A DNA stretch of 50,942 nucleotides. Source: Candidatus Peribacteria bacterium RIFCSPHIGHO2_01_FULL_55_13. GTDB taxonomy: Bacteria > Patescibacteriota > Gracilibacteria > Peribacterales > Peribacteraceae. Shown here piece by piece: positions 24,380-33,235 of the stretch. The stretch's first letter is position 1. Each line of letters opens with the position of its first letter. A program made the translations under genes and the position numbers. The stretch is from the NCBI GenBank assembly GCA_001788925.1, contig MFXS01000007.1, positions 16,078-67,019 on the forward strand. Direction: 5' to 3'. The notes beneath the pieces are model-generated. The model did no database searches. It saw only the letters and a program-made list of their open reading frames with translations, and had not been told where the DNA came from.

Positions 24380-25378
24380 GTGCCCCTCCAGCCCGACCCC
24401 AAGCAGGCCCAGGACGACGTGAATGAATTTCTGAACAAGAAGACAAAGGAACGCCGGTCGCTTGAAAAGCGCAGGAAAGAGAAATCAAAGCGCTCGGAGG
24501 AAGATACGAAGAAAAAAGAGGAGACTGTGCGTGGCGGCGTGGCGCAGGAGGAAAAGTTTGCCGAGGAGCACGAAAACCGGCTGCGGGATTTTAAGAAAAA
24601 GGAGGACCAGCGCAAGAAAGAGGTGGAGGAGCATCAGCGCAAAAAGCGCACAGAAGAAGCTCACATGCTTGAGCGCAAGGAAGAGGAAAAGAAAGAGCAT
24701 AAGCAGCACGAGGAATACATGAAAGACATGCGCCGTGCCTCCGTGCTCAAGGTGCGCGTGGAAGCCCGCAAGAAAAAATCGGCGGATACGGAACGGGAGA
24801 TGCGCAGCCAGGCCGAAGCGGAAGGATTTCGGAACAAACAGCAGGCAGAGCTCTTGGAACACCGTGAACTGCGGAAGGTAGAAGAAACATCCCGCAAACG
24901 CCGCGGGGAGATCGATACTCGCGAAAGAATGGAAAAGAACGAGGCCAGTGAAGAGGCGCGCAAACACCGCGCGAAGATCGACGCGGAGGAACGCACGGCC
25001 ATCCAGATGATGGAACAGGGGCTCAATCAGGTCCGCATGCAGATCAATTCCCTTCCCCCAGGCGTACGAAATTCCGAAACAATGCGGTTATCCGCCGAGG
25101 AACGCCAGCGCAAAGAAAAAATTGAGGGTGACTTCATGCGCAAGCGGACACAGGTGGAGGTGGATCTGCAAAAAGAACTCTCTGCCATCGCGCAACGCGC
25201 CAAACGTGAGCGCGACGCCATCGGAGCGGAGGAGCGCCAAGATAAGACACAGGCGGAAACTTTTATGCGCCAGAAAAAGACGGATGCCGACCGCACCGTG
25301 AAACGCAAAATCGATCAGGCGGCGAGAACCGCAGAGGAGATTCTGCACGACATCAATACGGGCGAAGAGATTAAATGA
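24380..25378 (+). CDS. highly charged coiled-coil protein, 332 aa
   Basis: No recognised family. GTG start placed by the TACGAT-N6 promoter; the track's first 38 residues (repeated GSWSLVI) are translated repeat. Almost the whole protein is Lys/Glu/Arg-rich heptad-like sequence (KKEDQRKKEVEEHQRKKR, EERKEEEKKEHKQHEEYM), predicting a long continuous coiled coil. There is no signal peptide or membrane helix, so it is cytoplasmic. A short less-charged break near residue 220 (INSLPPGVRNSETMRL) may be a hinge. Cytoskeletal, scaffold or nucleoid-associated roles are all possible. A GTAGAGACG hairpin and tRNA-Leu follow. Confidence 0.75.
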   Translation: MPLQPDPKQAQDDVNEFLNKKTKERRSLEKRRKEKSKRSEEDTKKKEETVRGGVAQEEKFAEEHENRLRDFKKKEDQRKKEVEEHQRKKRTEEAHMLERKEEEKKEHKQHEEYMKDMRRASVLKVRVEARKKKSADTEREMRSQAEAEGFRNKQQAELLEHRELRKVEETSRKRRGEIDTRERMEKNEASEEARKHRAKIDAEERTAIQMMEQGLNQVRMQINSLPPGVRNSETMRLSAEERQRKEKIEGDFMRKRTQVEVDLQKELSAIAQRAKRERDAIGAEERQDKTQAETFMRQKKTDADRTVKRKIDQAARTAEEILHDINTGEEIK

Positions 25379-25380
25379 CG

Positions 25381-25409
25381 CCGTAGAGACGCACTCGCAG
25401 TGCGTCTCC
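25381..25409. repeat. GTAGAGACG-family hairpin (half element)
   Basis: CCGTAGAGACGCACT and AGTGCGTCTCC around CGC. It shares ends with the elements at 33167 and 42345 but has a different inner stem. It could terminate the coiled-coil gene; it sits just before the tRNA promoter. Confidence 0.8.
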
Positions 25410-25411
25410 TA

Positions 25412-25417
25412 TAGAAT
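25412..25417 (+). promoter_or_regulatory. -10 box of tRNA-Leu
   Basis: TAGAAT, 8 nt before the first base of the tRNA. The -35 would fall inside the hairpin element. Confidence 0.4.
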
Positions 25418-25425
25418 AGCCCCAT

Positions 25426-25511
25426 GCCGAGGTGGCGAAATGGCAGACGCACCAGCCTTAGGAGCTGGCGGGAGCAATCCCATGAGAGTTCAAGTCTCTC
25501 CCTCGGCACCA
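25426..25511 (+). tRNA. tRNA-Leu (anticodon UAG)
   Basis: Acceptor GCCGAGG pairs with CCTCGGC, followed by A73 and an encoded CCA. The anticodon stem CCAGC/GCTGG encloses CTTAGGA, giving anticodon TAG. A long variable arm (class II tRNA) and the T-loop GTTCAAGTC are present. At 86 nt the length fits tRNA-Leu and it reads CUA and probably other CUN codons. Confidence 0.96.
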
Positions 25512-25521
25512 AATATTCCTC

Positions 25522-27876
25522 TTAGCTCTGGGGCGCCGCTCTCGCACCCTGCTCGTACATTGTGGCAAGAGAGTTCAGGAATTCGCGCGTATCCGGATTG
25601 AGCCCTTCTTTGTTAATACCGTATTCCCCAAGCGCCCTCACTGCTGCCTCGGGGCTGGTCATGAGGAAATTGGCAAAATCGTTGTTGGCGATCTGGGTGT
25701 CCGGATTCAACCGGTCTCCGACGTTGATTAGTGGGATTGCTGCGTTAATGACAGTTGCACCAGCCACTTTCTCCTTTGCGTACAGGGATCCGTTCTTACC
25801 GATGTATATGGGGTATTTCTGCGTTTTCAACCCTTCAACGATAATGCTCGCGATTGCCTTGGCGTCGCCGTTTGCCTGAAGACTGTTCATCACCCTGTCG
25901 TTGCTGGCACCTGGGAACAATGAAGCAACGCGCGCGAGTCCCTTGGAAACCTTGAGCTGATCCGGAGAGATGTCGCCCTTTTCTTTGGACTTGGGCGGGG
26001 CAGGCGGAGCCTCTGGAGGCTTGGAGCCCCCATCAGGTGCGCTAGGTGTGCTGGAGGGAGATTTTGATGCATTATCCGCGATATCGAGAATGGTTTTTGC
26101 AAGGGCTGCCCCTTCGCCGCCCATAGTCTTAAGGAGTTCCCTTGCCCCCTCCGAAAGCGTGATGACGATATCCATTTTGTTTTCGTCCACAGAGATGGAA
26201 ATGCCTTTAAGTAAATCCTGGGCGCCCGGAATCTTTGTCACATCAGGACTGTTTGCAATTGCATTGAGACTTTTCGTAAGGTCTTCGACCTGCTTTTTGG
26301 CGTCTGCAATCATGTCGTCGACCGCCTGCACGTCTTCCGAAAGGCCCTTCTGTTCGTCAGTGTGTTCTTGAATGTCTTTCTTATTGTTATCGATACGCAG
26401 CTTATTGGCGTCGATATCCACTTTGAGATCGCGAATTTGGTCCTCCAGTTGGGTTTTTTGTTTCTGTTGATCGGGCGTCAGCTTGTCGCCTGTGGGAATT
26501 GTTCTTTCCAGAGTACGCACCTGGCGCTCCATGCCATCGTTTACATCGTCCAGTCTCTGGACTTCATCTTCTTCTTTTTGGATGGTCCCTTCCAAGTCCT
26601 GCTTCTGCTGTTCCTTGCCCTCTTTGAACTTCTGAACAGAACCGGCTTCCTGCACTTCTGTGCGTAGACGGTCCTTTTGTTCCGGCTCTTGTTCGCCATT
26701 GGTTTCAGGAGGTTTCTCGCCATTCACTGGCGGTGTTCCCGGATCATTTTCTCCGGGTGCTTTTGGCCCGGCTGGAGGCTGATCTTTGCCCTTCGCCGCC
26801 TCCGGCTTGAAGATGGCTTTTATGGAGGCCAAGAGCTCCGCAATAGCTGCTAAACAATTCCCGATTTTCGCCGGTACGGTTCGAAGAGAATTTGTAAGAT
26901 TTGTAATAGCCTTATTCACGCGGTCAGCGTTCGGGTCGCCGGATTCCGGAGCTCGTTGAGCTGCTTCCCGCAACAGACTGGCATAACCTTCGGGGGTTTG
27001 CGTTTTCTGTAGGTCTATTGGATTCTCAGGAGTTCCATAATCCAGAGGCAAAAGCGGGAGAGTCTTTAAAAAGTTAAACTCTGGTCCTGTAAGAGAGGTC
27101 ACAACATCTGCGACTTGGGTTAAGTCCTGAGGAGAAAGTTGTGTGCCATTGGCTGAAGCCTGTAAAGCCCCCTCAGGCATCTTGCCTACAAAGAAAGCAA
27201 TTGTAAGTGCTGCGCTGGGGCTTGTTGGGAGTTTCATGAATTTCTCAAACGCCTGCTGTTTGATGGGACTCATTTTAGCCACCTCTGCCGCCACGCTCGC
27301 ATCCATCTCTTCTTTGGTTGCTGGGCGCAAAGTCCCATTACTCTCTGGGGCCGCTGCGGGGCTTGTGGCCGGAGCTTCTGGTGTTGCTGGTGAAGCGGGC
27401 TGAGGCGCTTCGGGGGCTGCGACAGCCGGCTCTTCTGCTGCCGCGGTAAGTGGCGAGCTCTTTCTCTCATCCCATTCCCCGTTTATATATGTGCGAGGAC
27501 CCATATTTATGCCACTGTATGTACCCCCCTCCCAATAAACAGAACCATTGGCTTGGGTAAAGAACTTTCCTGTATACCCTTCGCGGGTGAAATGGCTGCC
27601 GTCTGGCGACTGCTTTAATCCTAGTTCATTGACTGCTGGAGGAGAGGTCGGTCCTGTTGTGGCAGTATCTATGACTGCACCGCGCTGCCCTACGGCATTT
27701 TGCGTCGCTTTATCTGCGGTGTCTGTCGTCTCTCCATCTTTCACAGGGTCAGTTGCTTCCGGGGTTCTAGGTGGAGCTTCCGCCGTCTGAGAAGCTTCTG
27801 ACGGCTTCGGTACCTCTGTGTCGTTACACAGACGCGCCTCGCGCATGAGCCGGAAATGGAAATTATTGAATGCCAT
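25522..27876 (-). CDS. large Ala/Pro-rich coiled-coil protein, 784 aa
   Basis: Unrecognised. It has no signal peptide or clear membrane helix. Residues 20-200 are low-complexity and Pro/Ala/Glu-rich, with one compact island (SHFTREGYTGKFFTQANGSVYWEGG) that looks like a small beta domain. A helical domain follows at about 200-350, another Pro-rich linker, and a coiled coil at about 420-570 (QQKQDLEGTIQKEEDEVQRL). The C-terminal 150 residues look globular (YPIYIGKNGSLYAKEKVAGA). It follows the small gene at 27882 by 5 bp, so they are likely cotranscribed. The layout suggests a structural or scaffold protein. Confidence 0.75.
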   Translation of the reverse strand: MAFNNFHFRLMREARLCNDTEVPKPSEASQTAEAPPRTPEATDPVKDGETTDTADKATQNAVGQRGAVIDTATTGPTSPPAVNELGLKQSPDGSHFTREGYTGKFFTQANGSVYWEGGTYSGINMGPRTYINGEWDERKSSPLTAAAEEPAVAAPEAPQPASPATPEAPATSPAAAPESNGTLRPATKEEMDASVAAEVAKMSPIKQQAFEKFMKLPTSPSAALTIAFFVGKMPEGALQASANGTQLSPQDLTQVADVVTSLTGPEFNFLKTLPLLPLDYGTPENPIDLQKTQTPEGYASLLREAAQRAPESGDPNADRVNKAITNLTNSLRTVPAKIGNCLAAIAELLASIKAIFKPEAAKGKDQPPAGPKAPGENDPGTPPVNGEKPPETNGEQEPEQKDRLRTEVQEAGSVQKFKEGKEQQKQDLEGTIQKEEDEVQRLDDVNDGMERQVRTLERTIPTGDKLTPDQQKQKTQLEDQIRDLKVDIDANKLRIDNNKKDIQEHTDEQKGLSEDVQAVDDMIADAKKQVEDLTKSLNAIANSPDVTKIPGAQDLLKGISISVDENKMDIVITLSEGARELLKTMGGEGAALAKTILDIADNASKSPSSTPSAPDGGSKPPEAPPAPPKSKEKGDISPDQLKVSKGLARVASLFPGASNDRVMNSLQANGDAKAIASIIVEGLKTQKYPIYIGKNGSLYAKEKVAGATVINAAIPLINVGDRLNPDTQIANNDFANFLMTSPEAAVRALGEYGINKEGLNPDTREFLNSLATMYEQGARAAPQS

Positions 27877-27881
27877 ATAGA

Positions 27882-28268
27882 TTAAGAGAATTGGGATTCA
27901 AGTTGTTGTAGTTGAGCAGCCTCTCTTATTTTTTCCTCAATTTCTGCCGATGCCATCGCTTGTTTACGCTGCACATTTTTCTGTGTGTTGAGGCCTTTTA
28001 GGTATTCAGCCGCAGCAACATCGAATTGTGCGAAGTCTTTGTTATACCTCTCCAAACGCTTGATGCGGTCCCCCTTGCTCTCGTCTTTATATTGCTCTTT
28101 GAGATGTGGAACCTGGTCGCTGCAGAGTTCAGGATTTATCGGCCTCATAATCTGGTCATACATCACCGGACCCACATTCGGGACAGTCACTGTCGCCTGT
28201 GAAGATGTGGTCGTCATGGGTGTTTGTGAAATCTCATTATTGTACACGAAAACGCTGTTTTGCGCCAT
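27882..28268 (-). CDS. small protein upstream of the 784-aa gene, about 128 aa
   Basis: Unrecognised. The track's longer start lies within mfd; I choose the ATG at 28268 (MAQNSVFVYNNEISQTPM), just past the mfd stop. The first 40 residues are Ser/Thr-rich, the rest helical and charged (KDESKGDRIKRLERYNKDF, ASAEIEEKIREAAQLQQLE), so a coiled coil is likely. It is separated by 5 bp from the 784-aa coiled-coil gene and probably partners with it. A later start at MTTTSSQ is possible. Confidence 0.6.
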   Translation of the reverse strand: MAQNSVFVYNNEISQTPMTTTSSQATVTVPNVGPVMYDQIMRPINPELCSDQVPHLKEQYKDESKGDRIKRLERYNKDFAQFDVAAAEYLKGLNTQKNVQRKQAMASAEIEEKIREAAQLQQLESQFS

Positions 28269-28306
28269 ATCCAAGGAAGGGCCAACGCAAGCCGTGGACG
28301 AGGGGA

Positions 28307-31300
28307 TTATTTGGCTTCTTTGGCTTTTTTCGTGTCCTTCTGCAGCAACGCCACCTGCCCTGTCAGCCCTTTGAGCCACTGCGTATCCTCGCTCCCTTCT
28401 TCTTTTTTCAGCGCATCAAAATGGATGCGTAGTTGCGCACCCGTGATCCGCCATTGTGGATACTTTGCCACGAGCTGCATGATTTCTTTTGCTGTGACTC
28501 TTTTATTTAGAGTGACGACAACTTCTTCCTGATTCTTCGTCCCGGTCTCCATCTTCACGCGCTGCACTCCGCTGCGGCGGGCTGCGAGCTTGAGGCGGAG
28601 AATGAGGAACAGATTTTCCACCTGCTTTGGGGCATGTCCGTACTCTTCCAAAAGATCCTGCTCGAATTCTTTGAGGATCGCTTCGTCTTCGCTGCCCGCA
28701 AGTTTTTGGTACACGGAGATGCGTTCCCCTTCGTCGGGAATGTAGAACGACGGAAGTAATGCCGGGACTGGCAGAAGAATTTCGACGGCCACTTCGTCCT
28801 CAGCCTCCGGAGTTCCTCCGGATTGCAGTTCTTCAACGGCGCTTTTTAGCATCCGCAGATAATGCGAGACGCCAACGGTCTGCATTGTTCCGGATTGCTC
28901 GGCGCCAAGAATTTCTCCAGCGCCGCGGATTTCCAAATCACGCATGGCCACCTGGAATCCGCTTCCCAGTTCACAGGCTTCCACAATCGCACGCAGGCGC
29001 TTTTTGGCATCCTCATGTAGTTTCTGGCCGTGGTACAGGAAGTACGCATAGGCCTGTAATTTCGACCGACCGACACGCCCGCGCAGCTGATAGAGCTGCG
29101 AGAGACCGAAATGTTCGGCTTCATTCACAATGAGCGTATTGGCGCGGGGGAGGTCGATGCCATTTTCGATGATGGTTGAACTTACCAGCACATCAAACTC
29201 ACCATTCTTAAAGCCCAGGATGCGCTCTTCGAGCACCTCCGGCTTCAATTGCCCGTGGCCCACTACAAACTTCGCCTTGGGGCACAGAAGTCTGAGCTTG
29301 TCCGCGAAGGCGTCAATGGTCTCCACACGATTATGCAGGACGTAGATCTGTCCGCCACGCTTCACTTCTGCCGTGATCGCCTCGCGAATAAGAATGTCGC
29401 TGTACTTGCGGACTTCGGTGATGATCGGCAATCGTCCTGGGGGAGGAGTGGTGATCGTCGTGATGTCGCGGAGCTTGTGAAGACCCAGGTTGAGCGTGCG
29501 CGGGATCGGCGTCGCCGTGAGTGTGAGAATATCGATCGACGCGCGCATCTCTTTAAACTTCTCTTTCTGCTTCACGCCGAAGCGCTGCTCTTCATCGATG
29601 ATGAGGAGTCCCAAATTCAGGAATTTGACGTCATCCTGTAAAAGACGGTGGGTGCCGATAACGATGTCGATATCGCCTTTGCGGGCCTTTTCCAACGTTA
29701 CCTTTTGCTGAGCGGCCGTGCGGAACCGCGAGAGCATGTCGATCTTCACGCCGAAGCCTTCCATGCGTTTGCGGAAGCTTTCGTAGTGCTGCTGCGCAAG
29801 GATCGTTATCGGTGCGAGCACAGCGACCTGCTTGCCTCCCTGCACAGCCTTGAATGCTGCGCGCATCGCCACTTCGGTCTTTCCGAATCCCACGTCTCCA
29901 CACACGAGACGGTCCATAGGGTGCACGTCCTCCATATCTTTCTTGATGTCTTCGATCGCCTTCGTCTGCCCTGGAGTTTCCTGATACGGGAATTCTTCCT
30001 CGAACTTTTTCATCATCGGGCCGTCGCCTCCGAAGGAATGCCCGCGGGCCTTCGCACGCAGCGCATAGATCTTCAGAAGTTCTCCTGCGATCTTTGCCGT
30101 CTCTTCTTTGAGTTTGCTCTGCACTTTCTTCCAATCGTTGGTACCAAGACGAGTGAGCACGGGTTCATTCCCCTCTTCGTAAACGTATTTACTCAATTTA
30201 TCGGCTTGATCCACAGGCACGAAAAGCTTGTCGCCTTCGGCGTAGGTCAGCTCCAGATATTCACGATCGGTTCCATCCACCTCCTTCTGCGTCATGCCTT
30301 CGAAATGCCCGATGCCGTGTTCCATGTGCACCACGTAGTCGCCCGGAACGAGGGAGGTGATGAAATCGAGCGCGAGCTTTTGGACCGATCGTTCACGGCC
30401 CGCTTTGCGCAAGGAGAAGATTTCACGGTCGGTAAGAAGCGCGATGCGGAGATCGGGGTTTTGCAGTGAGTGCGGAAGAAGATCGTCCCTTCCTGCGGGA
30501 ACGAGAGTGATGGCCCCCGGGCGGCGCTCCAGTCCATGCGTGAAAGGAACATGCTCCTCCGTGCAGATGCCTTTGAGCTCGTCGATACGTTTGGTGACCA
30601 CAAAGAGCGTCCAGTCCTGCTGCAACTTGTCGCGGACATCGTTCAGGAAATCCGTGAGCGTGTAGAACTTAAGTACGGAGAGGTAGCGAAGGTGAACGTG
30701 CGTCGTTGCTCCTTCCGGGAATGCCGTGAAGCGCAGAATGTCTGCGTTTTCTGGCACGGTGATGTCGTCTTGATCGTCGATGACGAGAACGTGGGACTCC
30801 GGAAGTTGTTCGGAAAGCGGCAGCATGCGCTCGTAGACGATCGGGCAGATATCCACACTGTCTTTTGTTTTGAGCGTCTTCCCGAGGTCTTCGGGATCCG
30901 TCTCTGCGATGGATTCCACGCGGTCGAATTCCAGAGCAATACGGTGCGGATACTTTTCCTGAATCGGCCAAACATCGAACGTGTCACCGACTCTGCGATA
31001 CTGGCCGGGAAGCAGGAAGCGATCATCGCCGTGCATGTAGCCCATGGCGATGAGGGATTCAATGACCTGTGTGAAGGCGATCTCCTTGCCCTTCTTGAGC
31101 GCCAGGATGCCATCGGCAAAGTCGGAGAAGACGGGAAAATCCCGCTCCCAAACTTCGCGCGCAATGATCGTGCAGGGGATGTCTTTACCTTCCATGGAAA
31201 GTAGATAATTTCGCAATGCATCCGGGACAATTTCGCCGTCCTCGTTTTCCGTGGGATGAAGCTGGCGTGAAGGGACATCGAAAAATTGCAGCCAATGCTG

Positions 31301-31492
31301 CAGCGCCTCCGCATGGTTCTCGTCATTGGTGACCAGAAACGCCGGCCGCGGGCGATGGCGCAGGATGGTACCAAGAAGAAGCGCCTTTGCCGTTTCGTTG
31401 GAGGCGCCGCTTAATGTGAGGGTGTGTTTCGCCGCAAGGGCGTCGGCAAGATCGCGATGTGTCTTCTCACCGAGAAAAATCAGGGGGTCCAC
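28307..31492 (-). CDS. mfd: transcription-repair coupling factor Mfd
   Basis: SF2 translocase that removes RNA polymerase stalled at DNA damage and recruits UvrA. The 1061 aa show, in order, the UvrB-homology region, the RNA polymerase interaction domain (PGDYVVHMEHGIGHFEGMTQ), helicase motifs (Walker A in DRLVCGDVGFGKTEVAMRAA, DEEQRFGVKQKEK, TATPIPRTLNLGL, VSSTIIENGIDLPRANTLIV, QLRGRVGRS) and the C-terminal TRCF domain. GTG start; TATTTT lies 8 nt upstream. It is somewhat shorter than the roughly 1150 aa of E. coli Mfd, mostly at the N-terminus. Confidence 0.97.
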   Translation of the reverse strand: MDPLIFLGEKTHRDLADALAAKHTLTLSGASNETAKALLLGTILRHRPRPAFLVTNDENHAEALQHWLQFFDVPSRQLHPTENEDGEIVPDALRNYLLSMEGKDIPCTIIAREVWERDFPVFSDFADGILALKKGKEIAFTQVIESLIAMGYMHGDDRFLLPGQYRRVGDTFDVWPIQEKYPHRIALEFDRVESIAETDPEDLGKTLKTKDSVDICPIVYERMLPLSEQLPESHVLVIDDQDDITVPENADILRFTAFPEGATTHVHLRYLSVLKFYTLTDFLNDVRDKLQQDWTLFVVTKRIDELKGICTEEHVPFTHGLERRPGAITLVPAGRDDLLPHSLQNPDLRIALLTDREIFSLRKAGRERSVQKLALDFITSLVPGDYVVHMEHGIGHFEGMTQKEVDGTDREYLELTYAEGDKLFVPVDQADKLSKYVYEEGNEPVLTRLGTNDWKKVQSKLKEETAKIAGELLKIYALRAKARGHSFGGDGPMMKKFEEEFPYQETPGQTKAIEDIKKDMEDVHPMDRLVCGDVGFGKTEVAMRAAFKAVQGGKQVAVLAPITILAQQHYESFRKRMEGFGVKIDMLSRFRTAAQQKVTLEKARKGDIDIVIGTHRLLQDDVKFLNLGLLIIDEEQRFGVKQKEKFKEMRASIDILTLTATPIPRTLNLGLHKLRDITTITTPPPGRLPIITEVRKYSDILIREAITAEVKRGGQIYVLHNRVETIDAFADKLRLLCPKAKFVVGHGQLKPEVLEERILGFKNGEFDVLVSSTIIENGIDLPRANTLIVNEAEHFGLSQLYQLRGRVGRSKLQAYAYFLYHGQKLHEDAKKRLRAIVEACELGSGFQVAMRDLEIRGAGEILGAEQSGTMQTVGVSHYLRMLKSAVEELQSGGTPEAEDEVAVEILLPVPALLPSFYIPDEGERISVYQKLAGSEDEAILKEFEQDLLEEYGHAPKQVENLFLILRLKLAARRSGVQRVKMETGTKNQEEVVVTLNKRVTAKEIMQLVAKYPQWRITGAQLRIHFDALKKEEGSEDTQWLKGLTGQVALLQKDTKKAKEAK

Positions 31493-31583
31493 GGAACGAA
31501 AAAATAAAAAGGATGATATGAAACATTCTACGGAGACGCCTACGCACCTCTCCCCGTAGCCAAAATCTGCGTCTATTGTACGC

Positions 31584-32792
31584 TTACTCTTCCTGCAGGC
31601 GCAAGGGCATGATCAGATGCAATAATGCGTCCATCCCCGCGACCCGAAAAAGCGCCGGATGCTGGCTGTCGGTGATCTCCATCTCGATCTCCTCCCCCGG
31701 CACGCGGCTGAGGAAATCCAGAAGATAGGACGAGCTCAACGCGATCTTGTTTTCCGATCCGGTCATCTCGATGGGGAGCACGGCTTCATCGCGGCCGGCC
31801 TGCGTACTCGGGGTGATGATGCGCATGTCGCTCTTGCCGATATGGAACGTGAGATTGTTATTAATCTCCTTCGCGAAGTAATGCATGCGCCGCACAGCGG
31901 GGAGTAATTCTTTTACGGAAATCTTGACAGTGGTCTTCGGCGACTTCGGAATGATCTGCTGGTAATCCGGAAACTTTCCGTCGATAAGACGGGAGAGTAA
32001 CTGCGTGGACCCGGCCTGCAGCTCGATCTGCTGCGAACTTAAAGTGACATCGACACTGGACTCTGTTTTTTTCTTTTTCTTCTCCCCGTCTTCACCCTCC
32101 TGCCCGCCGGCCGAAGCCTTGGCGGAGGCTGGCCCTTCCTCACTTTTCTGCCCTTCATTATCACCCTTCTGTGACCCAAGTACCGACTGCAACTCATCAA
32201 ATACCTTCGTCGGGATAATGCAGGAGATATCCGCCGCCTTCGCTCCCGTGATGGTGTACTCCGAAAGGCGATAGCTATCGGTTGCGACAAACACAAGCTT
32301 TCCCTTCTCGGAACGCACATACACGCCGGAAAGCACCGGGCGCAGCGTCGTCTTTGCCGCAGCAAAGGTGACGGTATGCAGGGCTTCCAGAAGCGGTCCT
32401 GCGGCAATCGGGAATGTCGTCTCTTTTTCTATGGGAGTGATGGTGGGGTATTCCGAAGCCGCCTCCCCAGAAATAAGGGTCTTTGCTTTTTTCGACGTAC
32501 ACTTCAATTGTGTTCCCTCACTCGTCTCCAAAAGAACTTCATGATCGGTGTTATATTGTGCAAAGTTTAAAAATGCTTTTGCAGGAATAGTGATTGCTCC
32601 TTCATTTTCAATTTCCGCGGGAAAACTTGTCACGATACTCAACTCCAAATCTGTCGCACTCGCGGTACACCGTTTTCCTTCCGCATGAAGTAAGATATTT
32701 CCCAAAATTGGAAGTGCCTGCTGATTGCTGATTGCCCTACTCACTAAGTGGAGTGCCTGTTGGAGATCGGTAGTTTTGCACAGAAGTTTCAT
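31584..32792 (-). CDS. dnaN: DNA polymerase III beta subunit (sliding clamp)
   Basis: Ring-shaped processivity clamp for the replicase. ATG start with TATTAT exactly 6 nt upstream. Family features run from MKLLCKTTDLQQALHLVSRA to the C-terminal ALFRVAGMDALLHLIMPLRL. At 402 aa it exceeds the usual 360-380 because of a hydrophilic insert at about residues 195-240 (GSQKGDNEGQKSEEGP, then PASAKASAGG, then a run of lysines), which lies between the second and third clamp domains' conserved blocks. The insert is repeat-derived by its look. oriC-like DNA lies immediately upstream. Confidence 0.95.
   Translation of the reverse strand: MKLLCKTTDLQQALHLVSRAISNQQALPILGNILLHAEGKRCTASATDLELSIVTSFPAEIENEGAITIPAKAFLNFAQYNTDHEVLLETSEGTQLKCTSKKAKTLISGEAASEYPTITPIEKETTFPIAAGPLLEALHTVTFAAAKTTLRPVLSGVYVRSEKGKLVFVATDSYRLSEYTITGAKAADISCIIPTKVFDELQSVLGSQKGDNEGQKSEEGPASAKASAGGQEGEDGEKKKKKTESSVDVTLSSQQIELQAGSTQLLSRLIDGKFPDYQQIIPKSPKTTVKISVKELLPAVRRMHYFAKEINNNLTFHIGKSDMRIITPSTQAGRDEAVLPIEMTGSENKIALSSSYLLDFLSRVPGEEIEMEITDSQHPALFRVAGMDALLHLIMPLRLQEE
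32085..32205 (-). repeat. low-complexity insert in dnaN
   Basis: GAAGGG-type iterations and an imperfect hairpin around GCCTCCGCCAAGGC encode EGPASAKASAGGQEGEDGE and a poly-lysine stretch. Boundaries are approximate. Confidence 0.6.
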
Positions 32793-32804
32793 GGTTCTAT
32801 AATA
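32793..32804 (-). promoter_or_regulatory. -10 box and N6 spacer of dnaN
   Basis: On the minus strand TATTAT, six bases (AGAACC), ATG. Confidence 0.55.
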
Positions 32805-32878
32805 ATAGAAATAAGGTATTCAATACATTAGTCATAATCGTAACCCCTTCCGAAGAGTACACAACTGGGGCCTGATCC

Positions 32879-33133
32879 TGTGGAAATCTCTCATAATCTT
32901 TAGGGGTGTTGGACATTATATTTGTATAAATGGCTTATAGACGCGACAGGCCAGGAATATAGGGATGTGTAATGAATGTGGAAAACTCGTGGATATCCTG
33001 ACCTACCCTTTCGTGTCCTCCTTGATGGTCTTGTTTTTGGCTTGCGTCAAACAAAATATAGTATTCCCTGTGGATATCCTGCCTCCACGGTGGGGAGTGG
33101 GGTTTCCGACATATCCACATCCACTGTGGATAA
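32879..33133. other. probable replication origin (oriC): cluster of DnaA boxes
   Basis: Six DnaA-box-like 9-mers lie in 255 bp next to dnaN: TGTGGAAAT (32879), TGTGGAAAA (32977), CGTGGATAT (32988), TGTGGATAT (33069), the same inverted (33111-33119) and a perfect TGTGGATAA (33125). AT-rich stretches that could unwind lie at 32890-32940 and 33131-33150. The 443-bp gap 32793-33235 contains no credible gene; the track's ORFs there are mutual shadows. dnaA itself is not in the window. Position beside dnaN is typical of bacterial origins. Confidence 0.8.
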
Positions 33134-33166
33134 CTTTTTTGAACAAAATATGCCAATCGCCCTGCG

Positions 33167-33229
33167 GTAGAGACGGCATTCTATGCCGTCTTTCTTGTCC
33201 GGAGACGGCATAGAATGCCGTCTCTACGG
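33167..33229. repeat. GTAGAGACG-family double hairpin
   Basis: First hairpin GTAGAGACGGCAT/ATGCCGTC, a 10-nt joint, second hairpin GGAGACGGCAT/ATGCCGTCTCTAC. Outer ends GTAGAGACG and CGTCTCTAC are inverted copies. It lies between oriC and the 3' end of the nucleotidyltransferase gene and may terminate it. Confidence 0.85.
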
Positions 33230-33235
33230 ATACAT

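Noticed and set aside
32935-33213. Small ORFs on both strands in the oriC gap
   Set aside because: They overlap each other and the DnaA boxes, have no start signals and show no coding character.
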